DNA from: Hyphomicrobium sulfonivorans | GTDB taxonomy: Bacteria > Pseudomonadota > Alphaproteobacteria > Rhizobiales > Hyphomicrobiaceae | Length of the DNA: 64,000 nucleotides | Direction of reading: 5' to 3' | Assembly (NCBI RefSeq): GCF_013306565.1 | Contig: NZ_PZPO01000006.1 | Span: 186,001 to 250,000 of the forward strand | Shown here: positions 24,870-34,077 of the stretch, piece by piece | Layout: each line of letters opens with the position of its first letter | Numbering within the stretch: position 1 is the stretch's first letter | The notes under the pieces: model-generated | Database searches by the model: none | What the model was told of the DNA's origin: nothing | The model's input: only the letters and a program-made list of their open reading frames with translations | Made by a program: the position numbers and the translations under genes

Positions 24870-26564
24870 ATGGTCGCACCAACCGACAAATCCGGCGAAT
24901 TCAACCAGTCGCCCCCGTTCGAGGACGTGAACCTGTTCACGTCCGATGCCGCATTGGCCGAGGCGATTGACCGGGAGGGCGGAGGCTATGCCGCGCGGGC
25001 GCTGGGCGCTTTCGGCGTGATCACGGGGAGCGCCGAGGCTCAGGAACGCGCGCGGCTGGCGAATGAGCACGTGCCGCGCCTGGCCACGCACGATCGCTAT
25101 GGCAACCGCCGCGACACGGTGACGTTCCATCCCGCCTATCACACGCTGATGCGCACAAGCTGCGCCGAGGGCCTGCATAGCTCGGTCTGGAGCCACCTGG
25201 CGGATCGAAACGGCGTGCGGCGCACAGGAGCATATGTCGCCCGCGCGGGGGCCTTCTACATGGCGGCGCAGATGGAGGCAGGGCACTGCTGCCCCGTAAC
25301 CATGACCAGCGCCGCCGTGCCCGTGCTGCTGCAGCAACCCGAAATCGCCGCCGAGTGGGTGCCGCGCGTTCTGCCGTTTGAATACGATCCGAGTTTTGCT
25401 CCGCCGGGCGCCAAGACGGCCATCACGCTCGGCATGGGCATGACAGAGCGGCAGGGCGGTACGGATGTTCGGGCCGCGACCACCGTGGCCGAGCCCATCG
25501 GCGGCAAGGGCGGTCCGGGGCGCGAATATCGGCTCACGGGCCACAAGTGGTTTTTGTCGGCGCCGATGTCGGATGCATTTCTGGTGCTGTCGCAGGCACA
25601 ATCATCTGATGGCAGCAACGGCGGGCTGACGTGCTTTCTGGTGCCGCGCTTTCTGCCCGATGGCTCCGTCAACGCGCTGCACTTCCTGCGCCTGAAGGAC
25701 AAGCTGGGCAACCGTTCGAATGCGTCGTCGGAGGTGGAGTTTCACGGCGCCTATGCGCGCGCGGTGGGTGAGATCGGTCGCGGTGTTGCGACGATCATCG
25801 AGATGGTGACGCACACGCGGCTCGATTGCGCGGTTTCGTCGGCGGGGCTGATGCGTTCGGCGCTGGCCAACGCAATTCACCACGCCGAACACCGATCCGT
25901 TTTCGGTCGCACGCTGGTCGATCAACCGCTGATGCAGCAGGTGCTGGCCGATCTGGCGCTTGATGTGGAAGCGGCGACAGCGCTGGCGTTCCGTTTGGCG
26001 CGCGCGTTCGATCGCTCGAATGATCCACGTGCTTCGGCATGGCGGCGACTGATGACGCCTGTCACCAAATACTGGGTTTGCAAGATCGCGCCGCCGATGG
26101 TGGCCGAGGCGATGGAATGCCTTGGCGGCAACGGATACGTCGAGGAAGCACCGCTGGCGCGCCTGTATCGCGAGGTGCCGGTCAACTCGATCTGGGAAGG
26201 TTCCGGTAACGTCATGGCGCTGGATGTCGCGCGGGTGTTGCAACGCGAGCCGATGGCGGTTGAATCGGTGATGGAAGAATTGCTGGCCGGCGCTGGCGAC
26301 GATCAGCATCTGCGCCGCGCCCACGCGCGCATCGAAGGCATGTTGCAGGAGCCGAAATTCCTGGATGCACGTGGCCGCACGCTGGTGGAAAGCTTTGCCG
26401 TTCTGGCTGCCGCTACCATTCTGCGCGTTCATGCGCCACCCGCAGTGGCGGATGCCTTCATTGCCACACGCCTGTTTGGCGATCCGCGACAGACATACGG
26501 GCAGGGTCTGGAGCACGCCGACGTTCGTGCCATCATAGCGCGGGCGTCACCCAACGAGAGCTAG
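24870..26564 (+). CDS. aidB: AidB-type acyl-CoA dehydrogenase family protein
   Basis: This 564-residue flavoprotein is longer than ordinary acyl-CoA dehydrogenases (about 380) and matches the AidB subgroup, linked in E. coli to the adaptive response to DNA alkylation. The N-terminus has the AidB-specific [16 protein letters not shown]. Then come [18 protein letters not shown], the FAD-domain segment [51 protein letters not shown] and [19 protein letters not shown]. The extended C-terminal domain is present. No ada or alkA gene is nearby, so an alkylation role is family-based only. It is divergent from pyrB, and its 3' end is followed by two palindromic repeats. Confidence 0.9.
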   Translation: MVAPTDKSGEFNQSPPFEDVNLFTSDAALAEAIDREGGGYAARALGAFGVITGSAEAQERARLANEHVPRLATHDRYGNRRDTVTFHPAYHTLMRTSCAEGLHSSVWSHLADRNGVRRTGAYVARAGAFYMAAQMEAGHCCPVTMTSAAVPVLLQQPEIAAEWVPRVLPFEYDPSFAPPGAKTAITLGMGMTERQGGTDVRAATTVAEPIGGKGGPGREYRLTGHKWFLSAPMSDAFLVLSQAQSSDGSNGGLTCFLVPRFLPDGSVNALHFLRLKDKLGNRSNASSEVEFHGAYARAVGEIGRGVATIIEMVTHTRLDCAVSSAGLMRSALANAIHHAEHRSVFGRTLVDQPLMQQVLADLALDVEAATALAFRLARAFDRSNDPRASAWRRLMTPVTKYWVCKIAPPMVAEAMECLGGNGYVEEAPLARLYREVPVNSIWEGSGNVMALDVARVLQREPMAVESVMEELLAGAGDDQHLRRAHARIEGMLQEPKFLDARGRTLVESFAVLAAATILRVHAPPAVADAFIATRLFGDPRQTYGQGLEHADVRAIIARASPNES

Positions 26565-26575
26565 CTCTTTGTGGC

Positions 26576-26612
26576 GCTCGGCGACACCGCTGCGCGGCGC
26601 CGGCCGCCGAGC
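26576..26612 (-). repeat. 37-base double-hairpin repeat, copy 1
   Basis: A palindromic element whose outer arms are GCTCGGCG (26576-26583) and CGCCGAGC (26605-26612), extended to 10 bp by flanking bases, with an inner CCGC/GCGG-type hairpin. It lies just after the aidB stop. Relative to the copies near 58.2 kb it is in the opposite orientation. Confidence 0.85.
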
Positions 26613-26639
26613 GCATTTTAAGTTAGCGCTGGCGACTGT

Positions 26640-26676
26640 GCTCGGCGACACCGCTGCGCGGCACCGGCCGCCGAGC
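26640..26676 (-). repeat. 37-base double-hairpin repeat, copy 2
   Basis: A second copy of the element at 26576, in the same orientation, 27 bases further on and differing at one base in the inner arm. Together the tandem copies fill the gap between convergent aidB and the PcfJ-like gene and could form a terminator-like structure. Confidence 0.85.
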
Positions 26677-26690
26677 GTGGCTGCTTGACG

Positions 26691-27902
26691 TCAAGTGAAT
26701 AGCCAGGATGAAACGCCGGCGCGGCGTGCAAGCTCGCCCATTTCGTTTTCAAGTTCATCGAAAACGACGGGGTTGGCCGCATGTGGCAACCAGGGCGCGC
26801 CTTCAGTCGCGGCGCGATAATCCGCGAGCATATCGGTCCACGCAGCGTTGTCGAACTGGCGATCTGGGAATGTGCGCGGCGGCATGCGGCGCAGATTGGT
26901 TTGGCCAGCCAGCCACGCATAGGCGGCCTGCCAGACCTCCAGCGGTGCGGCGAGATTATGCCGGCCTTTGAGCTGCGTGATTGTCAGCATGCCGGCTTCG
27001 CGCGCGTGCGGGCCGATTTCCAGCGTCGCGATGTGGTCGCCGTGGCGGCGGATGGAAAACAGGCGGCAGCGGTCGCTGGCCAGACGATCGGCATACTGAT
27101 CGGCGCAATTCTGCATTGCCCGCGCCTCGGTGAGGATCTCGTGCTGATCGAGCAGCGGCACGAACGTGTAACCACGCACAAGGCCGCCTGACAGCCACGG
27201 ATCGGAAACGGCGCCATGGCTGAGCTGAAGCGTGAGGCGAATGCGGCTGAACCAGCTTTTTGCCGCGCAAAGAGCCGTGTCGAACGCAATTTCAGGACGC
27301 CAGGGCACAACGATGAGGCTGTGTGCGCGCGTCTGCGGCGCACGGGAGTGCCACGCATAGCTGGCCAGCACGCCAAACATCCGTTCCGGGTCGCCGGGCT
27401 CTGCGTAAATGCTTTGATCGGCCAGCCAGAGCGTGAAGTCGTCACTGCACGCGCGTGTACCGAATGTCACCGCCTGCAACCACGAAGCGCTGTGGGCAGG
27501 GTCGGCGGGCATCCGGCTGGCGATGCGACGGGTGAAAGTTTCGCTATGCGGCAGCGCCCTGATCGGCTGGTCAAACGCTTCCGGGGGAAGACGGCGCAGC
27601 CAGAGCGGCAGGCCGAGTGTGGCTGCGACTGTCTTCAGCGCTTCGCCCGCTTCAACCTGGGCGATGGCGGCCTTACGCAATTCAAGCGGTGTGTGGCGGC
27701 TGGCGATGGCATACGCCGCACCGGGAAAGACGATGGCAAGATCGGCAAGGCGCGAAGAGGAGCGCATCAGGCGCCGCACATCGCGCCGGGCCGGATAGGT
27801 AAAGCGGGCAGCATAATTTGCGTGATCGTCGGAAAGCGGCGGCAACGGAGCAACGCGGCGGGCGTCCGAACGCCGACGGAGAAGTTGTGTTGCCTGCGAC
27901 AT
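26691..27902 (-). CDS. PcfJ-like domain protein, function unknown
   Basis: This protein of about 403 residues has no signal peptide or membrane segment. The C-terminal third contains LTEARAMQNCADQYADRLAS followed by LFSIRRHGDHIATLEIG and ITQLKGRHNLAAP. This pattern (Met-x-Asn-Cys, then a strand with ATLEI, then QLKG-x-N) is characteristic of PcfJ-like proteins. PcfJ was named from an enterococcal conjugative plasmid, but chromosomal relatives of unknown function exist in Hyphomicrobiales. The N-terminal two thirds are helical-looking and Arg/Ala-rich, and I do not recognise them. The ATG at 27902 is preferred to the GTG at 27914. It lies downstream of ruvX on the same strand, with about 190 bases between. 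Confidence 0.6.
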   Translation of the reverse strand: MSQATQLLRRRSDARRVAPLPPLSDDHANYAARFTYPARRDVRRLMRSSSRLADLAIVFPGAAYAIASRHTPLELRKAAIAQVEAGEALKTVAATLGLPLWLRRLPPEAFDQPIRALPHSETFTRRIASRMPADPAHSASWLQAVTFGTRACSDDFTLWLADQSIYAEPGDPERMFGVLASYAWHSRAPQTRAHSLIVVPWRPEIAFDTALCAAKSWFSRIRLTLQLSHGAVSDPWLSGGLVRGYTFVPLLDQHEILTEARAMQNCADQYADRLASDRCRLFSIRRHGDHIATLEIGPHAREAGMLTITQLKGRHNLAAPLEVWQAAYAWLAGQTNLRRMPPRTFPDRQFDNAAWTDMLADYRAATEGAPWLPHAANPVVFDELENEMGELARRAGVSSWLFT

Positions 27903-28092
27903 GTACTGACCCACTCAGCTACCGACCCACCTCAACAGGGTAGCGGGCTGAAAGCCTTGCAAGCCATTGCGGCGCGCATGGGACAGAAGCGTGCCCCGGC
28001 GCGGCAAGTCGCGGGCCAAAATATGTTGAGAGTTAACGGGGCGCGTGCCGTACGTATGCGCACGGCGCAATCCTTAACCGAGCCAAAGCGGC

Positions 28093-28596
28093 CTAACGGT
28101 GCATGAAGCGCATTCGGTCCAGCGCACCCTGCAGAATGATGGTGGCTGCCAGTTTGTCGATCACCTGCGCCCGGCGCTTGCGGCTGGTGTCCGCTTCCAG
28201 CAGCATGCGCTCGGCTTCTGCGGTTGAAAGCCGTTCATCCCACAGCAATATCGGCAGCGGCGTCAGCGCATTCACGTTGCGGGCGAAGGCGCGGGTGGCC
28301 TGCACGCGCGGGCCTGAGGTGCCATCGAGGTTCGTCGGCAGGCCCAGCACCAATCCGCCCACCTTATGCAGCGAGGTGAGGCGAAGCAGCTCGGCGGCAT
28401 CCTCCTTGAATTTGGTGCGCCGGATGACTGTCAGCCCGGAAGCGATCGTGTGTGTGATGTCGGACAGGGCAAGGCCGAGCGTTTTCGTGCCGGCATCTAT
28501 TCCGATCAGCGGCGCACGCGCCGGAATGACCGCTGCGAAAGCTTCGATGTCGTCGGTGGTAATGCCGCGATCGGGGTCGCCCGATAAATTTTCCAT
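28093..28596 (-). CDS. ruvX: Holliday junction resolvase-like protein RuvX (YqgF)
   Basis: This 167-residue protein has the YqgF/RuvX RNase H-like fold. Conserved parts are LIGIDAGTKTLGLALSD (first Asp), GGLVLGLPTNLDGTSGP, LLWDERLSTAEAERMLLEAD (second acidic pair) and VIDKLAATIILQGALD (last Asp). The family is implicated in processing Holliday junctions and in 16S rRNA maturation. About 25 residues precede the fold. It is divergent from the fused MFS/spermidine-synthase gene. In many alphaproteobacteria ruvX is found beside pyrB or gatC, as it broadly is here. Confidence 0.92.
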   Translation of the reverse strand: MENLSGDPDRGITTDDIEAFAAVIPARAPLIGIDAGTKTLGLALSDITHTIASGLTVIRRTKFKEDAAELLRLTSLHKVGGLVLGLPTNLDGTSGPRVQATRAFARNVNALTPLPILLWDERLSTAEAERMLLEADTSRKRRAQVIDKLAATIILQGALDRMRFMHR

Positions 28597-28748
28597 AAAG
28601 GCGCCCTGAGGATTGTTGCGGATTGGGGCTTCATATACTCCACATTGGGCTTGGTAAACGTATTTACCGCCGAACGTGCATAGGGCAGCTTTGTTCAGAT
28701 TCTAATGCGATCAAAGCGGCCGCTAGGGATAGGGCCACACAACGAGGG

Positions 28749-31022
28749 ATGGTGGTGCAGCAAGATAACGAAGCCGTGAACGCGGGCCTGAGTACTCTGG
28801 TAGTCTTTGCCGCGACGACTTTTCTCTCCGCATTTTTGCTGTTTGCCATCCAGCCGGTATTCGCGAAAATGGTGCTGCCGGTTTTGGGCGGATCATCTTC
28901 CGTTTGGGCGGTGGCGCTGCTGTTCTTCCAGTCGGCGCTGCTCGCGGGTTATCTCTATGCGCACCTGCTGATCCGCAATGTGCCTTCGGCCTCAACCGGC
29001 TTCGTGCATCTGGCGGTCGCGCTGCTGGCACTGCTGGTGCTGCCGATCGGCTTGCCGGAAGGCTGGAACGAGCCGCCGCCCGGAAATCCATATCTCTGGC
29101 AGCTCGGATTGTTCACTGTTGCTGTCGGACTGCCGTTCTTTGCCGTCGCGGCAAATGCGCCGTTGCTGCAGGCATGGTTTGCGCGCTCCGGTCATCCGCA
29201 CGCCACCGATCCCTATTTTCTTTATGGCGCTTCAAATCTCGGCAGCCTGATTGCGCTGCTGGGATATCCGTTTCTGCTTGAGCCAACCTTCGGGCTGACG
29301 GCGCTGAGCGAATACTGGACCATCCTATATTGCGTTCTGATCGTTGCCATTGGCTTCTGTTTTCTGCTGGTGCGCCGCCGCGCCGGTAGTCTGGAAGTGA
29401 AGCAGCAGCTCGCTGCAGAAGATGCGGGACCTACGCCGGGCTGGCGGGAGCGAGCGGCGTGGTGCGGGTTGGCGATGATTCCCGCCGCGCTGCTTACCGC
29501 ATTCACCACGCATATCACCACCGACGTCGCATCGGCACCGCTGCTGTGGGTGCTGCCGCTGTCGCTCTACCTGCTCACCTATGTGCTCGCGTTTCAGACG
29601 CGCCTGCCGTTGCCGATGTGGCTGCTACTGCCGTTGCAGTTCGGTGTGGTTGTCTTTGCCCTGCTGGAGCTGTCGCAGACCAAGCACGACACATGGACCC
29701 TGACGAGCGTGGCGGGGCTGGCCGCGTTTTTCCTTGCCGCACTGGTCGCGCATCGCACGCTGTTTCTCAACCGTCCGAAAGCGCACTTCCTCACCGAGTT
29801 CTATCTCTGGATGTCGTTCGGTGGCGTGCTCGGCGGCCTGTTCGCAGCCCTCATAGCGCCGCAGCTTTTTTCCGAGGTGCTTGAATATCCGTTGCTGATC
29901 GCGCTTTCGCTGGCGTGTCGTCCCGGCGTTTTCACGACGCGCACGACACCGGTGCGGGAGCTGATCTGGCTGCTGGGGATCTTCATCGTCGGCGCTTTGA
30001 TCATCAACAACGTGCCGATGTGGCTCGTAGTGAACGGATACGAATTTGGCGAGTGGGGTGTGACGCCTGTGGTTGGGCTGCTGTTTGCGGCCGTCGCGAT
30101 TCTGTTCTGGCGCTATCGGGCACGCCAGCTCGTTACCGTGCTGCTGCTGTTTGCAGTCGTCGCGATTCTACCGTCGGCGGTGAAGCGCGGCAACGCGCAG
30201 CGCAGCTATTATGGTGTCTACCGCGTCGCGCAGTCGGCAGATTCAGAGTTCAATGTGTTTACCCACGGAACGACGCTGCATGGCGCGCAACGCATCCGCG
30301 ATTTCAAGGGCAATACCGTCGCCGATGTGACGCCTGGAACGTATTATTATCCGGGCAGCCCCATGGCCAAGTCGGTTCAGATTGCCCAGGCCAAGATGGA
30401 TGAGCTGGGAGAGACCGGCCGCTTCGGCGTGGTTGGCCTCGGGGCCGGTTCACTGGCCTGCTATTCGCGCAAGCATGAGCAGTGGCGCTTCTTCGAAATT
30501 GATCCGCTGGTGGTCGATATCGCGTCGAAATCGGGGCACTTCACGTTTCTGTCCAACTGTCAGCCGCACTTCGACGGCGTGGTGGGCGATGCCCGCCTGA
30601 CGCTGGAGAAGGAGCCCGACCACAGCTTCGATCTTCTGATCATCGATGCATTCACGTCCGACGCGGTGCCGGTTCACCTGATGACGGCGGAGGCGCTGCA
30701 ACTCTATGCCCGCAAGCTGACCGATAACGGCGTGGTCGTCCTGCACATCTCCAACCGCTATCTTGATCTGGAAGCGGTGCTGGGGGCCACTTTGCCGCTG
30801 GTGCCCGAATTAAAGGGGCTGATCGTTTCGGATGACGACGCTGATGGCACCTATGCGCAAAATTCATCCACGGTTGCCGTTTTTGCCAAAGATATGCTGG
30901 CACTTGATCCCTATCGGGCGCTGCCGGGGGCGCAGGATTTCCACGACGGCAACGTTTCGGCCTGGACCGACGATGCTTCGGACATCCTGGGGCCGTTTCT
31001 GTCGCAGCGGAAACGTTTCTGA
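28749..31022 (+). CDS. Fused MFS / spermidine-synthase-like membrane protein
   Basis: This protein of about 757 residues has two parts. Residues 1 to about 480 are hydrophobic with many transmembrane helices, starting FAATTFLSAFLLFAIQPVFA and including FQSALLAGYLYAHLL. The C-terminal about 270 residues form a soluble domain like polyamine aminopropyltransferases: RFGVVGLGAGSLACY (SAM-type glycine motif), RFFEIDPLVVDIA, DLLIIDAFTSDAVPVHLMT and GVVVLHISNRYLDLE. Such fusions are common in proteobacteria, but their substrate is unknown; spermidine synthesis is not established. The start is uncertain because GAGGG directly abuts the ATG at 28749, and the GTG codons at 28752 or 28755 may be used. 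It lies just upstream of gatC. Confidence 0.82.
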   Translation: MVVQQDNEAVNAGLSTLVVFAATTFLSAFLLFAIQPVFAKMVLPVLGGSSSVWAVALLFFQSALLAGYLYAHLLIRNVPSASTGFVHLAVALLALLVLPIGLPEGWNEPPPGNPYLWQLGLFTVAVGLPFFAVAANAPLLQAWFARSGHPHATDPYFLYGASNLGSLIALLGYPFLLEPTFGLTALSEYWTILYCVLIVAIGFCFLLVRRRAGSLEVKQQLAAEDAGPTPGWRERAAWCGLAMIPAALLTAFTTHITTDVASAPLLWVLPLSLYLLTYVLAFQTRLPLPMWLLLPLQFGVVVFALLELSQTKHDTWTLTSVAGLAAFFLAALVAHRTLFLNRPKAHFLTEFYLWMSFGGVLGGLFAALIAPQLFSEVLEYPLLIALSLACRPGVFTTRTTPVRELIWLLGIFIVGALIINNVPMWLVVNGYEFGEWGVTPVVGLLFAAVAILFWRYRARQLVTVLLLFAVVAILPSAVKRGNAQRSYYGVYRVAQSADSEFNVFTHGTTLHGAQRIRDFKGNTVADVTPGTYYYPGSPMAKSVQIAQAKMDELGETGRFGVVGLGAGSLACYSRKHEQWRFFEIDPLVVDIASKSGHFTFLSNCQPHFDGVVGDARLTLEKEPDHSFDLLIIDAFTSDAVPVHLMTAEALQLYARKLTDNGVVVLHISNRYLDLEAVLGATLPLVPELKGLIVSDDDADGTYAQNSSTVAVFAKDMLALDPYRALPGAQDFHDGNVSAWTDDASDILGPFLSQRKRF

Positions 31023-31129
31023 CCGCAATCGGGGGCAGGCGTGACGGTTAAGTTGCGCGTCTCCGCGCGCGGGGCTAAGAGTGCGGGCGCTTGCAACCCG
31101 AGCGACGTTCAACATACCGGCGAGGAGCC

Positions 31130-31417
31130 ATGCGGGTCGACGAGACGACGGTCCGGCGCATTGCGCGCCTGGCGCGCATCAAGATTTCCGATGAGGATGC
31201 CAAATCTCTGGAGGGTGAACTCTCCGGCATCCTGGATTGGGCCGAAGAACTGAATGGGGCCGACACAACCACTGTCGAGCCGATGACGCGCGTTGTGCCT
31301 ATCGAGCTGAAAAAGCGCGTGGACGAAATCACCGACGGCAACATCGCCGATGACATCGTGAAGAATGCGCCGATGGTCGAAGACCATTATTTCGTGGTGC
31401 CCAAGGTGGTGGAGTAG
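31130..31417 (+). CDS. gatC: Asp-tRNA(Asn)/Glu-tRNA(Gln) amidotransferase subunit C
   Basis: This 95-residue protein is the small GatC subunit, which wraps around GatA and stabilises the GatCAB complex. It begins [20 protein letters not shown], has the conserved [17 protein letters not shown] and ends in [18 protein letters not shown], the conserved tail. The ATG at 31130 follows GAGGAG closely and gives the usual 95-residue length. It is 8 bases upstream of gatA. Its presence shows the organism forms Gln-tRNA and/or Asn-tRNA by transamidation. Confidence 0.96.
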   Translation: MRVDETTVRRIARLARIKISDEDAKSLEGELSGILDWAEELNGADTTTVEPMTRVVPIELKKRVDEITDGNIADDIVKNAPMVEDHYFVVPKVVE

Positions 31418-31425
31418 CGATAACC

Positions 31426-32928
31426 GTGACGGATCTTACCAAGCTCACCATCGCCGAAGCGCGCGACAAGCTGCGCAAAAAAGAAGTGTCGGCAACAGAA
31501 CTGACGCAGGCGTTCATCGACGCCATTGAAGTCGCGAATCCGCAACTCAACGCGTACGTGCGGACCACGCCCGAGCTGGCGCTGAAGCAGGCTGAGGAAA
31601 GCGACCGGCGGTTGAAGTCCGGCGATGCGCGCCCGCTTGAAGGGCTGCCGCTCGGCAACAAGGATCTGTTCTGCACCAAGGATGTCGAGACAACGGCGTG
31701 CTCGAAGATTCTTGAGGGCTTCACTCCGACATACGAATCGACGGTCGGTTCCAATCTGTGGAACGCAGGCGCGGTGATGCTCGGCAAGCTCAACTGCGAT
31801 GAGTTTGCGATGGGCTCCTCGAACGAGACCAGCGCTTACGGGCCCGTGGTTTCGCCGTGGCGTCGTGCCGGTGCCGATGGCCAGCTGACCTCGGAAAATC
31901 TGGTGCCGGGTGGTTCGTCGGGCGGTTCGTCCGCTGCCGTCGCCGCCGACCTGTGCCTTGGTGCAACGGCAACCGATACCGGCGGCTCCATCCGCCAGCC
32001 TGCAGCGCTGACCGGCACTGTCGGCATCAAGCCCACCTACGGGCGTTGCTCGCGCTGGGGCATCGTCGCGTTTGCGTCATCGCTGGATCAGGCCGGACCG
32101 CTGGCCAAGACGGTGCGCGACGCTGCGATCATGCTGCGCTCGATGGCCAGTCACGACCCGAAGGATTCCACCTCGGTTGAAACGCCGGTGCCCGACTATG
32201 AGCTTGCGCTTGCGCAGGGCGTAAAGGGGCTGCGCGTCGGCGTGCCGAAGGAATATCGCGTTGAAGGCATGTCGCCGGATATCGAGCGTCTCTGGCAGGA
32301 AGGCATCGAGTGGCTGAAGGCCGCTGGCGCCACCATCCATGAGGTGTCGCTGCCGCATACGAAATTCGCGCTGCCAACCTATTATGTCGTAGCGCCGGCT
32401 GAGGCTTCTTCAAACCTCGCCCGTTACGATGGCGTGCGCTATGGCCTGCGTGTCGAGGGCAAAGACCTCATCGACATGTATGAGAACTCGCGCGCTGCGG
32501 GCTTCGGCAAGGAAGTGCAGCGGCGCGTGCTGATCGGCACCTATGTGCTGTCGGCCGGCTATTATGACGCCTATTACCTCAAGGCACAGAAAGTACGTAC
32601 GCTGATCAAGCGCGACTTCGACGACGCGTGGCAGTCGGTAGACGTGCTGCTGACCCCGACCACGCCGACGCCGGCCTTCAAGATCGGCGAAAAGCTGGAT
32701 GATCCGATGGCGATGTATGCGCAGGACATCTTCACCGTCACGGTGAACATGGCTGGCCTGCCTGGCATTTCGGTGCCGGCCGGTATTTCGGTCGATGGTC
32801 TGCCACTCGGCCTGCAGCTTATCGGTAAACCTTTCGATGAAGCGACGCTGTTCCGCGCCGCGCAGGTGATCGAGGATGCTGCCGGGCACTTCAAGGTGCC
32901 GCAGCGCTGGTGGGAAACGGCGCGCTAA
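31426..32928 (+). CDS. gatA: Asp-tRNA(Asn)/Glu-tRNA(Gln) amidotransferase subunit A
   Basis: This 500-residue protein is the amidase-signature subunit that releases ammonia from glutamine for transamidation of Glu-tRNA(Gln). The Ser-cisSer-Lys triad is visible: Lys in [16 protein letters not shown], and the serine-rich signature [18 protein letters not shown] with [35 protein letters not shown] is also typical. The start is a GTG ([18 protein letters not shown]). Length matches the family. It follows gatC by 8 bases and is followed by a chorismate-mutase-like gene rather than gatB. Confidence 0.96.
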   Translation: MTDLTKLTIAEARDKLRKKEVSATELTQAFIDAIEVANPQLNAYVRTTPELALKQAEESDRRLKSGDARPLEGLPLGNKDLFCTKDVETTACSKILEGFTPTYESTVGSNLWNAGAVMLGKLNCDEFAMGSSNETSAYGPVVSPWRRAGADGQLTSENLVPGGSSGGSSAAVAADLCLGATATDTGGSIRQPAALTGTVGIKPTYGRCSRWGIVAFASSLDQAGPLAKTVRDAAIMLRSMASHDPKDSTSVETPVPDYELALAQGVKGLRVGVPKEYRVEGMSPDIERLWQEGIEWLKAAGATIHEVSLPHTKFALPTYYVVAPAEASSNLARYDGVRYGLRVEGKDLIDMYENSRAAGFGKEVQRRVLIGTYVLSAGYYDAYYLKAQKVRTLIKRDFDDAWQSVDVLLTPTTPTPAFKIGEKLDDPMAMYAQDIFTVTVNMAGLPGISVPAGISVDGLPLGLQLIGKPFDEATLFRAAQVIEDAAGHFKVPQRWWETAR

Positions 32929-32966
32929 CGGCAAACGACAACGCGACAGCAGCGGGAGCAGGTGAC

Positions 32967-33308
32967 ATGGGTGGGCGTCAGCCGCAGGAATGCACGTCGA
33001 TGGCCGAGGTGCGCGATGAGATCGACCGCCTCGATCGCGAACTTGTGGACCTGATCTCGCAGCGGTTCGGCTTTGTCGATCGCGCTTGGCAGTTGAAGGC
33101 CAATCCGGCTGAAGCCTATGTGCCGTGGCGCATTCAGCAGGTGATCGACAAAGTGCGCGCGCACGCCAACGACAAGGGGCTGCCGCCGGAGCTGACTGAG
33201 GCGCTGTGGCGGCAGATGATCGGCTGGTTCGTGCAGTACGAAGAAGAGAAGCTGCGACGGCAGATGGAAGGCAACGGCGGGGGCAGTGCTGACGCCGGTA
33301 ATGCGTGA
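32967..33308 (+). CDS. Chorismate mutase type II (AroQ-like) protein
   Basis: This 113-residue all-helical protein fits the AroQ/CM_2 family, whose members convert chorismate to prephenate or act as isochorismate-pyruvate lyases. MAEVRDEIDRLDRELVDLIS is the first helix with the catalytic Arg; QRFGFVDRAWQLKAN and VPWRIQQVIDKVRAHAND follow, then WRQMIGWFVQYEEEKLRR. The Phe/Val pattern of the second helix resembles PchB-like members more than PheA. The start ATG at 32967 has GGAG upstream; an earlier ATG at 32910 would overlap gatA. It lies 38 bases after gatA, so it is probably co-transcribed. The reaction cannot be assigned from sequence alone. Confidence 0.8.
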   Translation: MGGRQPQECTSMAEVRDEIDRLDRELVDLISQRFGFVDRAWQLKANPAEAYVPWRIQQVIDKVRAHANDKGLPPELTEALWRQMIGWFVQYEEEKLRRQMEGNGGGSADAGNA

Positions 33309-33329
33309 CGTCCGGGCGGGATGGTACCC

Positions 33330-33395
33330 GGCGCAAGGCGCCCCGGCGCGAGCGCCGGCCATCCATCGGCACCACGCCGGTCGTACTAAGCCTCT
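33330..33395 (+). repeat. 66-base hairpin-rich direct repeat, copy 1
   Basis: This unit contains GGCGC-AA-GGCGCC, then CCGGCGC-GA-GCGCCGG as a perfect hairpin, then a CGGC/GCCG hairpin with loop ACCAC, and a constant tail CGTACTAAGCCTCT. The same 66 bases recur at 33433 with a single difference (T here, C there, in the second hairpin arm). Confidence 0.85.
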
Positions 33396-33432
33396 CACCG
33401 CGTGTGGCGGTAGCACCGATTTGTGCTAACAG

Positions 33433-33498
33433 GGCGCAAGGCGCCCCGGCGCGAGCGCCGGCCATCCACCGGCACCACGCCGGTCGTACTAAGCCTCT
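33433..33498 (+). repeat. 66-base hairpin-rich direct repeat, copy 2
   Basis: Second copy of the unit at 33330, 103 bases further on and ending 29 bases before the next gene. The one change from copy 1 makes the second hairpin perfect (ACCGGC/GCCGGT). With copy 1 it fills most of the 219-base gap between the chorismate-mutase-like gene and the small membrane protein. Confidence 0.85.
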
Positions 33499-33527
33499 TT
33501 CCACTTGAGTCCGGCAGGAAATAAAAA

Positions 33528-33818
33528 ATGGAAATCGTTGCGTTCGATCCGGTCACCTTGCTCAAGCTGGCGTTGCTGAATCCGGTGGTGATTGTCGTCG
33601 CGGTGATGATGGGCCGCCGCTGTGACCAGTGGCAAAAGCTGATCCTGGCCGGGTTTGTGGCTGCCATCGCCGGTTTCGCGGTTTATTGGCTGGCAGCAGC
33701 GGTGGGCCTGCTGCCCATCCACGCGCTGGGTGGTGAAGCGGCGCTGCTGACGGTGCAGTTTGTGGCCGGTCTCGCCTGGGCGGCGCTGGGCTACTGGATC
33801 GCCCGGCGCAAAGCCTAA
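33528..33818 (+). CDS. Small inner-membrane protein of unknown function
   Basis: This 96-residue protein has three predicted membrane segments: LLKLALLNPVVIVVAVMMG, LILAGFVAAIAGFAVYWLAA and LLTVQFVAGLAWAALGYWIA. The last is followed by a short basic end RRKA. AGGAA lies 8 bases before the ATG. There is no catalytic motif. It lies between the hairpin repeats and the bactofilin gene, all on the plus strand inside the gat region. It looks like a real expressed gene by its ribosome-binding site and membrane pattern, but I recognise no family with a known role. Confidence 0.75.
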   Translation: MEIVAFDPVTLLKLALLNPVVIVVAVMMGRRCDQWQKLILAGFVAAIAGFAVYWLAAAVGLLPIHALGGEAALLTVQFVAGLAWAALGYWIARRKA

Positions 33819-34077
33819 GGTGGCCTCTGGCAGCTCCGCTGTCCTCTATATCTGCCGGTGTTAACCAGCGCTGACGTTCGTCAGAGCGCCTAAGCCCGCA
33901 GCTGCGGAGCTGCCCGAAAAGCGCCACGCCACTCCGACTAGCTTGAATGATCGCCGCAGCTGGAAAAGCGGTTCCCACTTTTCCGGAAGCCATTTAAGGT
34001 GCCGCCTAAAAACGGTGCACCGGCGTGACAAAGCTTGGGCAGCGTTGGGGACGAGTGTTCATTCGGGGTATTGCGTC

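Noticed and set aside
26576-26676. Ordinary bidirectional terminator pair between aidB and the PcfJ-like gene
   Set aside because: No T-runs follow the stems, and the same element with covarying stems recurs at 58.2 kb, so a dispersed repeat explains it better.
33330-33498. CRISPR-like array
   Set aside because: Only two units, each with internal hairpins and 66 bases long, a single 37-base spacing and no cas genes.
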